Below are positions 1 to 5,613 of a stretch of 6,856 nt of DNA, piece by piece; the first letter of the stretch is position 1, and each line of letters begins with the position of its first letter. The position numbers were made by a program, and so were the translations under genes. This stretch comes from Chloroflexota bacterium (lineage in GTDB: Bacteria; Chloroflexota; Dehalococcoidia; GIF9; UBA5629), in assembly GCA_026389675.1 (NCBI GenBank), contig JAPLHJ010000308.1, forward strand, positions 1 to 6,856, given 5' to 3'. Under the pieces are notes generated by a model. It was not told the DNA's origin and did not search any database. It saw only the letters and a program-made list of their open reading frames with translations.

Positions 1-1
1 A

Positions 2-181
2 GCCAGGGAACTTGGCGATGAAACGGTCGGCAATATCATAGCTCTCGGCGCCATCCTCGCCAGCGCACCCGTGGTAACTACTTCCAGCATCATCAAAGTC
101 CTCAACCAAATGATGTCCAAGAACAAGCGCCAGCTTGAGCTCAACAAGGCCGCTTTGCTCAAAGGCTGCGAGTACTCGTAG
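2..181 (+). CDS. 2-oxoacid:ferredoxin oxidoreductase gamma-type subunit, C-terminal end (partial)
   Basis: An open frame enters from the left edge and stops at TAG 179-181, giving 59 residues. The sequence ARELGDETVGNIIALGAIL resembles the C-terminal part of the gamma domain of pyruvate, 2-oxoglutarate or branched-chain 2-oxoacid:ferredoxin oxidoreductases (PorG/KorC/VorC). There, an (x)LGN...N-(M/I)-(V/I)-x-L-G-A segment precedes a short helical tail. In this family the gamma subunit works in the cytoplasm with TPP-binding and Fe-S subunits to convert a 2-oxoacid plus CoA to acyl-CoA, CO2 and reduced ferredoxin. The Lys/Asn/Gln-rich tail (residues about 37-52 of the fragment) is consistent with a final helix. 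The catalytic subunits should lie just left of the window. The exact substrate class cannot be decided from this fragment. It is useful as an internal comparison for the broken IorB at 4982-5571, which belongs to the same superfamily. Confidence 0.72.
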   Translation, partial: ARELGDETVGNIIALGAILASAPVVTTSSIIKVLNQMMSKNKRQLELNKAALLKGCEYS

Positions 182-215
182 TCCCGCCCGGCCGCAATCT
201 GTATCATCTCTTTTC

Positions 216-244
216 TTCACAGAGTAGCTGTTTTTTGGGATAAT
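216..244 (+). promoter_or_regulatory. sigma70-like promoter with extended -10, upstream of the UxaA pair
   Basis: TTCACA at 216-221 (5 of 6 to the -35 consensus) is followed by exactly 17 bases and then GATAAT at 239-244 (5 of 6 to the -10 consensus). A TG at 236-237, one base before the -10, gives the TGn extended -10 form. Transcription would start near 251, about 50 bases before the ATG at 303. It lies in the only sizeable gap before the SAF gene, so it probably starts a transcript separate from the upstream oxidoreductase operon. Read by eye only. Confidence 0.6.
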
Positions 245-302
245 GCAGCGCAGCAGGCGGTTACCAACCAATCAGGTTATTTACAGAAGGAGCACAGAAT
301 AA

Positions 303-572
303 ATGAATAATAACGCTTTGAAAGTGAATCCCCGCGACAATGTGGCCATTGCCATAAGACAAATAGTCAAAGGCGAAGACATCGTGGTCGATGGCGTGAA
401 GCTGCTGTCGGCGGCCGAGGACGTCGCACCCAGCCACAAGATCGCGCTTGTTGACATCAAAGCCGGAGGAGTGGTCATCCGTTACGGCGAGCCCATCGTG
501 CAGGCTAAAGATGATATCCGCAGGGGCCAATGGGTGCATGTGCATAACTCGCAGCCCATCGAGCGGGACTGA
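303..572 (+). CDS. UxaA-family SAF-domain small subunit (altronate dehydratase / SuyA-like)
   Basis: This 89-residue protein has the layout of the SAF domain found at the N terminus of altronate/galactarate dehydratases, and as a free small subunit in split enzymes such as (2R)-sulfolactate sulfo-lyase (SuyA). Visible landmarks are DNVAIAI at 12-18, HKIAL at 45-49, a glycine-rich turn with VIRYGEPI at 58-65, and the end motif GQWVHVHN at 75-82. The family uses this domain to complete the active site or bind substrate for the large catalytic subunit. The start is supported by AAGGAG at 287-292, ten bases before ATG 303. The large-subunit gene follows after 19 bases, so the two are almost certainly co-transcribed and act as one enzyme. 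Single-chain UxaA carries both parts in one polypeptide; here they are separate. The substrate (sugar acid, sulfolactate or other 2-hydroxy acid) is not determined. Confidence 0.85.
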   Translation: MNNNALKVNPRDNVAIAIRQIVKGEDIVVDGVKLLSAAEDVAPSHKIALVDIKAGGVVIRYGEPIVQAKDDIRRGQWVHVHNSQPIERD

Positions 573-575
573 ATA

Positions 576-581
576 AAGGAG
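576..581 (+). promoter_or_regulatory. Shine-Dalgarno site that decides the start of the UxaA large subunit
   Basis: AAGGAG at 576-581 sits ten bases before ATG 592 but only one base before the in-frame GTG 583. The ATG is therefore the better start, and the extra MPE of the longer frame is probably not translated. Confidence 0.75.
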
Positions 582-591
582 CGTGCCGGAG

Positions 592-1740
592 ATGGAATTT
601 AAAGGGTATAAAAGGGCGGACGGCAGATACGGGGTGCGCAACCACGTGCTGGTCGTTTCATCGGTCAGTTGCGCCAATGGCGTTGTAGAGGCGCTGGGGC
701 GAATCTTCCCGGACATCGTCACCGTTCAGCATGCCTACGGCTGCGGCTACGGTCCCGATGACTGGGGCACCAGCTTCAACATGCTCAGCGGGCTGGTCAA
801 CCATCCCAACGTCGGCGCTGTGCTGGCTATCGGGCTGGGCTGTGAACTGCTCAAGGCTGAACACCTGGTGGAGGCGGTAAAAGGCAAGCCGGCCGAGGCG
901 CTGGTCATACAGCAGGCGGGCAGCGCGGTCACCACCAGGAAGGGCATTGATATCGTCGAGGGCTTTATCAGGCAACTTGAAGGACAAAAAAAGGAGCCCG
1001 CACCGTTGAGCGAATTGCTGGTCGGGCTCAAATGCGGCGGCTCCGACGCCTTTTCCGGCGTTACGGCCAACCCGTCACTGGGAGTGGCCGCCGATATGCT
1101 GGTGGGCGAAGGCGCTGCGGTGGTTATGGGCGAGGTCACCGAGATGATCGGCACTGACCACATACTCAAGGGGCGCTGCGACAGTCACGAACTGGGCGAA
1201 AAGCTGCAGAAGTTGATACTCGGTCATGAGAAATATGTTAAAAATGCGCTGGGCGAGCTGGCCGGCATGGTCATCGCGCCGGGCAATATCGACGGCGGCC
1301 TCTCGTCCATCACCGAGAAATCGCTGGGCTGCAATGCCAAGTCCGGCAGCACGCCCATACGTGAGGTCGTGGACTACAGCGCCCGGCCCACGAAGAAGGG
1401 GCTTATTATTATGAATACGCCCGGGTATGATATCGACGCCATGGCCGGCATGGCCGGCGGCGGTGCGCAGATCATCGTCTTCACCACCGGCCGGGGCACC
1501 CCTGCCGGCTTCCCTGCCGTCCCCGTTATCAAGGTAAGCAGCAATTCCACCACGTTCCACAACATGAAAGGCGATATCGACGTCAATGCCGGCTTGATAT
1601 TAGATGGCGGCAAAACAGTCGGGGATGTAGGACGGGAGATATTCGAATGCATCGTGCGCACGGCCGGCGGCAGCCTGACCCGCGCCGAGATAAATAAGTC
1701 CTCAGTGTTTAACTGTCTCAAGCAAGGTGCGACCTTTTAA
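592..1740 (+). CDS. UxaA-family hydro-lyase large (catalytic) subunit
   Basis: With ATG 592 as start the protein is 382 residues, close to free-standing UxaA-type large subunits (altronate dehydratase catalytic part, SuyB of sulfolactate sulfo-lyase). Family landmarks are present in order: GYKRADGRYGVRN near residues 4-16, then SCANGV, HAYGCGYG at 47-54, GLGCE, GLKCGGSDAFSG beginning near 145, GNIDGGLSSITEKSLG at 231-246, and the strong FTTGRGT segment from 297 followed by SN and the late DVNAG. Known members are cytoplasmic metal-dependent (usually Fe2+) lyases that remove water, or sulfite in SuyAB, from a 2-hydroxy acid to give a 2-oxoacid. The frame is intact and all the expected motifs remain, so the enzyme should be functional. 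It pairs with the SAF gene just upstream. A product that is a 2-oxoacid would suit the 2-oxoacid oxidoreductases on both sides, but the substrate is inference. A GTG at 583 is an alternative, less likely start. Confidence 0.87.
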   Translation: MEFKGYKRADGRYGVRNHVLVVSSVSCANGVVEALGRIFPDIVTVQHAYGCGYGPDDWGTSFNMLSGLVNHPNVGAVLAIGLGCELLKAEHLVEAVKGKPAEALVIQQAGSAVTTRKGIDIVEGFIRQLEGQKKEPAPLSELLVGLKCGGSDAFSGVTANPSLGVAADMLVGEGAAVVMGEVTEMIGTDHILKGRCDSHELGEKLQKLILGHEKYVKNALGELAGMVIAPGNIDGGLSSITEKSLGCNAKSGSTPIREVVDYSARPTKKGLIIMNTPGYDIDAMAGMAGGGAQIIVFTTGRGTPAGFPAVPVIKVSSNSTTFHNMKGDIDVNAGLILDGGKTVGDVGREIFECIVRTAGGSLTRAEINKSSVFNCLKQGATF

Positions 1741-1764
1741 CCCGGACCGCGGCAGGAGAGTAAC

Positions 1765-1800
1765 GTCTTTGCGAGGAGCCCGCAGGCGACGAAGCAATCC
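1765..1800. repeat. interspersed repeat of the TTGCGAGGAG...CGACGAAGCAATC type
   Basis: The stretch has a conserved left block, TTGCGAGGAG (1769-1778), and a right block, CGACGAAGCAATCC (1787-1800). They flank a small hairpin, GCC-CGCA-GGC (1778-1787). From general knowledge, this two-block pattern with a variable middle recurs in the intergenic DNA of many anaerobic and environmental bacteria as a short non-coding repeat. Only one copy is in the window, so the repeat call rests on recognition of the pattern. It lies 24 bases after the UxaA stop and before the next promoter. Confidence 0.55.
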
Positions 1801-1819
1801 ATTGGCAGTTGAATTGAAT

Positions 1820-1848
1820 TTGAATAATAGTGCCGGTGGTCTTAGAAT
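1820..1848 (+). promoter_or_regulatory. sigma70-like promoter candidate for the FrhB-IorAB cluster
   Basis: TTGAAT at 1820-1825 (4 of 6), a 17-base spacer, then TAGAAT at 1843-1848 (5 of 6). A start near 1855 would leave a leader of about 50 bases before ATG 1904. The -35 lies in a run where TGAAT occurs three times (1810-1825), so alternative registers exist. Read by eye, moderate support only. Confidence 0.4.
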
Positions 1849-1903
1849 ATCCGTTGCTATTTCGATTTACCCGTTTGTCCCAACAAGATCCAAGGAGGCG
1901 TAA

Positions 1904-3043
1904 ATGGTAACTAAAACAAAGGGCATGGGGGAACTGTTCAAGGAGGTTATCAATAAAGATCTTTGCGCGCTGTGTGGAGCGTGCATCGGGGATTGCCCCT
2001 ATACCATCTTTTACCGGGGCAAGATACGCATGCTGGACCTGTGTACACGTGAGGAAGGGCATTGTTACGGATATTGCCCGCGTACGCGCACTGATCTCGA
2101 TGCGATAAACAATAGATTATTTGGCGTCCCTTTCAGCGGGGCCGAGATCGGCACGGTGAAGGACGTTTTCATGGCCAGGTCCAAAGATGCGAAGGTCAGG
2201 TCGGGGGCGCAGTACGGCGGAACGGTCACCTCGCTGTTGCTGCTGGCTCTGGAAAACGGCCTGATAAATGCGGCCATAACCACTAAAACAGACGAGGATA
2301 AGCTGCCGGCGGCGTCCCTGGCGCGCAGCGCAGCCGGAGTAATGGCAGGTGCGGGTTCTAATTACATGGCCTACCCCGTGCTGGAAGCCCTGAACCGCAT
2401 GCCCAAGGACGGCAAAGAAAAGCTGGGCATCGTGGTCACGCCCTGCCAGGCCATTGCCCTGGCTAAGATGCGCCTCGATCCGCCCACGCAGAGGGCCAGC
2501 CTGGATAACGTCAGACTATCTATCGGTCTGTTCTGCACCTGGGCGCTGGCTTATGACCGCTTCTACGAGTTCCTCAAGAACAACGTTGACCTGCCGAAAG
2601 TCAGGAAGTTCGATATACCGCCCCCGCCTGCCAACCGCTTGGACGTCTACATCGGCAAGGAGGTCAAGTCCTTCCCGCTGGATGAGGTCAGGAAGTACCG
2701 CATGTCCACCTGCGCCTACTGCCTGGATATGACGGCCGAGTTTACCGATATATCCGTCGGTTCGGTGGAGGGCGTCGAGGGCTGGAACACTGTGATCGTC
2801 CGCACGCAGCGTGGCGCGGATATCATCGCGGATGCTAAAAAGAAGGGCAAACTCGAGATAAAGGACCTGCCGGCTCAGAGCCTGGCTCACCTCAAGGAAG
2901 CCTCCTTGATCAAGAAGGCGCGCGCCGTTCAGGAGATAGTCAAGAAAACCGGCGATAAAAACGACCTGATGTATATAGACATTTCACATGACCTGAAGGA
3001 AAAGCTGTTGGGTCACAAGGTCGGCGCACAGGGAGGACATTGA
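1904..3043 (+). CDS. FrhB/FdhB-family Fe-S flavoprotein (coenzyme F420 hydrogenase/dehydrogenase beta-like)
   Basis: This 379-residue protein begins with a ferredoxin-type site, C21-x2-C24-x2-C27-x3-C31-P. Further cysteines at C47, C54 and C58 (CYGYCP) form the second part of the N-terminal Fe-S region. The rest follows FrhB/FdhB: SGAQYGGTVTSLL near 104-116, TPCQ with C181, GLFC with C211, and the late C270-AY-C273-LDMTAEFTDISVG motif. Relatives bind FAD and Fe-S clusters and pass electrons between ferredoxin-like centres and F420 or another acceptor. In organisms without F420 the acceptor is unknown. The start has AAGGAGG at 1892-1898, five bases before the ATG. The stop is one base before the IorA start, so it is probably co-translated and may take electrons from IorAB (inference). 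No signal peptide or membrane segment is visible, so it should be cytoplasmic. Confidence 0.85.
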   Translation: MVTKTKGMGELFKEVINKDLCALCGACIGDCPYTIFYRGKIRMLDLCTREEGHCYGYCPRTRTDLDAINNRLFGVPFSGAEIGTVKDVFMARSKDAKVRSGAQYGGTVTSLLLLALENGLINAAITTKTDEDKLPAASLARSAAGVMAGAGSNYMAYPVLEALNRMPKDGKEKLGIVVTPCQAIALAKMRLDPPTQRASLDNVRLSIGLFCTWALAYDRFYEFLKNNVDLPKVRKFDIPPPPANRLDVYIGKEVKSFPLDEVRKYRMSTCAYCLDMTAEFTDISVGSVEGVEGWNTVIVRTQRGADIIADAKKKGKLEIKDLPAQSLAHLKEASLIKKARAVQEIVKKTGDKNDLMYIDISHDLKEKLLGHKVGAQGGH

Positions 3044-3044
3044 T

Positions 3045-4985
3045 ATGCCATATATTGATATAGATGCCCCGGGCAGCAACCAGTTATTCATCGGCAATGA
3101 AGCCATGGCGCGTGGTGCGCTGGAGGCGGGCATCGGCTGGGCCTCGGCCTACCCGGGTACACCATCGTCTGAGATACTCGGCAGCCTGGCCGAGGTAGCT
3201 AAAAAGCGCGGTATTTACGTCGAATGGTCGGTGAACGAGAAGGTAGCCATCGAAGCAGGGGCTGCCGCATCCTATGCCGGCGTACGCTCGCTGGTGGCCA
3301 TGAAGATGAACGGCCTCAACGTGGTTATCGACTTCCTTTCGACAATAATCCTCAGTGGCATCGGCAAGAAGGGCCTGGTGCTGATGGTGGGCGATGACCC
3401 CGCTGCCCATTCCAGCTCCAATGAGACCGATTCGCGTCCCGTCTCCAAGTGGTTGGACATACCGCTGGTTGAGCCCGGCGATTTCCAGGAAGCCAAGGAC
3501 ATGATTCCCTACCTGTACGATATAAGCGAGGAATTCGGCACTATCTGTATCCTGCGCAGCGTGACCCGGGTGGCGCATGCCAGGGGCAATATCAGGCTGG
3601 GTGAGATACCGAAGGTCGTGCATAAGGCGCGCTTTGAGCAGTACTTTGACCCGGCAGCGCCCATGCCCACTCCCATAATGTGCGTACCCAGTTCCTTCCG
3701 GCACATGTTTCAGCATATGCGTCTGGATAAGATCAGGGAGAAATTCGAGACCTCCACGTACAACAAGTACGTCGGCCCGGAGAAGCCCGACCTGCTCATC
3801 GTTACATCCGGCTCAGGCTGGCTGTATTCGCAGGATGCAGTCAACGCGCTCAAGGCTGAGAACCGCATCGGCATATTAAAGCTGGGCACACTGTGGCCGC
3901 TGCCCGAGAAATTAGTAAAGAGCTGTTTGTCCAAGGCAGACAAGGTCCTTTTCATCGAAGAAACCGACCCCTTCCTAGAGGGCGTGATCATGGAATTCGC
4001 CGCCGGTTTCTCACCCGAGAGCAAACGCAACCTGTTCTACGGCAATCACACGCGGCATCTCAATTCCTTCGGGGAGCTGACGCCCGATGCCGTGATTAAG
4101 GCCATCACCGGTGTGCTGGATATCCCGTACGCCCCGCGCGATGCGGAGTACATGAAGAAAGTGGAAGCTGTACCGCAACAGTACGTCATGGACAGGCTGC
4201 TGACCTTTTGCCCGGGTTGCCCGCACAGGGCTTCCTTCTGGGCCATCAAGGACGCGCTGGCCATGGACGGACGCCACGGCTTTGTCACCGGTGACATAGG
4301 CTGCTATTCCATGGCGCTGGGCCCCGCCGGGTTCTTCCAGACGCGGACGCATCAGTGCATGGGTGCCGGAGCCGGGCTGGCCAATGGCTTCGGCCAGTTG
4401 CACCGCTTTGGTTTTGACCAGCCGGTGGTATCGGTGGTGGGCGATTCCACCTTCTACCATTCCATCATCCCCTCCCTGGTCAACGGCGTGCACAACCATT
4501 CCGACTTTACATTAGTCATACTCGATAACGGCGCTACGGCCATGACCGGTTTTCAGCCGCACCCGGGCACCGAGCTTACCGCCATGGGCGAGCCCGCGGC
4601 GCAGATCAGCATGGAGGATATCTGCCGGGCCATCGGCGCGCGGGTCGAAGTGTGCGACCCCTTCGATTTGAAGAGCACCACCCGTACCATGCTCGACCTC
4701 ACCGAGCAGAAAGAGGGGGCGCGGGTTGCCATCATGCGCCGCACCTGCGAATTGGTCAGGCAGAAGAAAGAAGAGAAGCCTTACAAGATGAAAATAGATC
4801 CCGAGAAGTGCCTGGGTGAGGATTGCGGGTGCAACCGGTTGTGTACAAGGGTCTTCCGCTGCCCGGGACTGATCTGGGACCCGGTAGCCGGTAAAACAAA
4901 GATCGACGAAGTGATCTGTAACGAGTGCGGTGTTTGTGCCGATATCTGTCCTGAAGGCGCCATCACCAAGGAGGTGGTAGCATGA
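3045..4985 (+). CDS. iorA: indolepyruvate:ferredoxin oxidoreductase alpha-type subunit (IorA)
   Basis: This 646-residue protein is full length for IorA. The N-terminal pyruvate-oxidoreductase-like domain shows GNEAMARGALEAG (17-29), AYPGTPSSEI (35-44), VNEK (63-66) and the IorA hallmark DDPAAHSSSNETDSR (117-131). The C-terminal TPP domain shows CPGCPH (389-394), GDIGCYSMALGP (416-427) and the TPP/Mg motif GDS (466-468) with N495. The last 60 residues form a dicluster ferredoxin. Its second site is regular (C625, C628, C631, C635), but the first is unusual (C589, C594, C596, C600, C606). With IorB, this family oxidatively decarboxylates arylpyruvates, or other 2-oxoacids in divergent members, to acyl-CoA and reduced ferredoxin in the cytoplasm. 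GGGAGG at 3031-3036 serves the ATG. The stop overlaps the IorB start as ATGA. The substrate may be something other than indolepyruvate. Confidence 0.92.
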   Translation: MPYIDIDAPGSNQLFIGNEAMARGALEAGIGWASAYPGTPSSEILGSLAEVAKKRGIYVEWSVNEKVAIEAGAAASYAGVRSLVAMKMNGLNVVIDFLSTIILSGIGKKGLVLMVGDDPAAHSSSNETDSRPVSKWLDIPLVEPGDFQEAKDMIPYLYDISEEFGTICILRSVTRVAHARGNIRLGEIPKVVHKARFEQYFDPAAPMPTPIMCVPSSFRHMFQHMRLDKIREKFETSTYNKYVGPEKPDLLIVTSGSGWLYSQDAVNALKAENRIGILKLGTLWPLPEKLVKSCLSKADKVLFIEETDPFLEGVIMEFAAGFSPESKRNLFYGNHTRHLNSFGELTPDAVIKAITGVLDIPYAPRDAEYMKKVEAVPQQYVMDRLLTFCPGCPHRASFWAIKDALAMDGRHGFVTGDIGCYSMALGPAGFFQTRTHQCMGAGAGLANGFGQLHRFGFDQPVVSVVGDSTFYHSIIPSLVNGVHNHSDFTLVILDNGATAMTGFQPHPGTELTAMGEPAAQISMEDICRAIGARVEVCDPFDLKSTTRTMLDLTEQKEGARVAIMRRTCELVRQKKEEKPYKMKIDPEKCLGEDCGCNRLCTRVFRCPGLIWDPVAGKTKIDEVICNECGVCADICPEGAITKEVVA

Positions 4986-5425
4986 ACAAGCTTGCTAAAG
5001 ACCCCATCAATGTAGTCGTGGCGGGAGTTGGTGGACAGGGCAACGTGATGGTCACGCTGGTGCTCGGCAACACCCTGGTGCATGACGGGTACTTCGTCAC
5101 CATTGGTGAGACCTACGGCGCTTCGCAGCGCGGAGGTTCGGTGATGAGCCACCTGAAGATCTCGGCTGAAAAGCAGTACAGCCCGCTCATACCCGAAGGC
5201 CAGGCCGATATCGTGCTGGGCATGGAGCCGGTGGAGACCCTAAGGGTGCTCAAATCCTACGGTAATCAAAACGTGGTCACCGTGCTCAACCCCCGTCCCA
5301 TCCACCCTGTCGATTTCACCGGTTCGGGGGCCGGCTATCCTGATATGAAGTCATTGCTGGCGCAGGTAACCGGCATGTCGGCCAAAACCTATGTGGTGGC
5401 GGCCACCGAAGAGGCGCAAACATGA
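4982..5425 (+). CDS. iorB: indolepyruvate:ferredoxin oxidoreductase beta-type subunit (IorB), N-terminal part, frame broken
   Basis: The start overlaps the IorA stop as ATGA, a typical translational coupling. The 147 residues begin with the gamma-domain glycine motif GVGGQG (15-20), then GETYGASQRGGSV (42-54), SPLIPEGQADIVLGMEPVETLR, and TYVVAATEEAQ at the end. In this family the subunit pairs with IorA and is usually about 190-200 residues. Here a TGA at 5423-5425 cuts it off just before the conserved C-terminal LGAL-like helix, which continues in the -1 frame at 5422-5571. Re-reading one base, or adding one A to the A run at 5418-5420, joins EEAQ to NMILIGAL and gives 196 residues. The cause could be a real mutation, a sequence or assembly error, or a true split gene. 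Identity is secure; whether it is functional is open. Confidence 0.85.
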   Translation: MNKLAKDPINVVVAGVGGQGNVMVTLVLGNTLVHDGYFVTIGETYGASQRGGSVMSHLKISAEKQYSPLIPEGQADIVLGMEPVETLRVLKSYGNQNVVTVLNPRPIHPVDFTGSGAGYPDMKSLLAQVTGMSAKTYVVAATEEAQT

Positions 5426-5571
5426 TCCTGATCGGTGCGCTCATCCAGACGGGCCTGGTCACCATCAGCCCGGAAGCCATCGAAAAAACCATTAAAGATA
5501 TGTTCCCCAAGGCCGTCAAAGAGAATATCGCGGCGCTGAGCAAAGGCAGGGAATTGGCTGCGGGACAGTAA
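5422..5571 (+). CDS. iorB: IorB C-terminal part in the -1 frame
   Basis: ATG 5422 overlaps the TGA at 5423-5425 and opens 49 residues ending at TAA 5569-5571. MILIGALIQTG followed by ISPEAIEKTIKDMFP matches the C-terminal end of IorB and related gamma subunits; compare IIALGAIL in the partial gene at 2-181. The preserved sequence shows it was under protein selection until recently or still is. A weak ribosome site, GAGG at 5411-5414, lies seven bases upstream, so separate initiation by ATGA coupling is possible, although the simplest reading is one gene with a single-base loss. It is too short to act alone. Confidence 0.75.
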   Translation: MILIGALIQTGLVTISPEAIEKTIKDMFPKAVKENIAALSKGRELAAGQ

Positions 5572-5613
5572 TCACCATTACGAATTCACAGGACAAATAG
5601 AAGGAGAGCGCAG

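Larger units (their letters stand above)
1741..1903. other. intergenic spacer with repeat and promoter candidate
   Basis: This gap separates the UxaA pair from the FrhB-Ior cluster. It holds an interspersed repeat (about 1765-1800), a TGAAT-rich AT stretch (1809-1829), a promoter candidate (1820-1848) and a strong ribosome site AAGGAGG at 1892-1898. No open frame, RNA gene or hairpin followed by a T run was seen. Confidence 0.6.

Noticed and set aside
182..215. Terminator after the left partial gene (CG-rich stretch followed by a pyrimidine tract)
   Set aside because: No stem-loop with matching arms precedes the T-rich stretch.
583..591. GTG 583 as start of the UxaA large subunit
   Set aside because: It is one base from the AAGGAG site, too close for initiation, while ATG 592 has ideal spacing.
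261..722. 153-residue - strand open frame across the SAF gene and the start of the UxaA large subunit
   Set aside because: It spans two clear + strand genes and the promoter-leader region, and the protein has no recognisable domain.
1441..1461. Short tandem repeat ATGGCCGGC in the UxaA large subunit gene
   Set aside because: Only two units, in frame, within a glycine/alanine-rich family segment. Better explained by protein composition.
3084..3716. Long open frame on the - strand inside iorA (and similar ones at 4011-4499, 1075-1560 and 2516-2890)
   Set aside because: They lie fully inside well-recognised + strand genes, show no family motifs and arise from GC-rich codon use on the other strand.
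5417..5425. Programmed -1 frameshift or TGA recoding (selenocysteine) in iorB
   Set aside because: No classic slippery heptamer or obvious downstream stem was seen. Reading through the TGA meets another TGA at 5429-5431, so recoding alone would not restore the protein.
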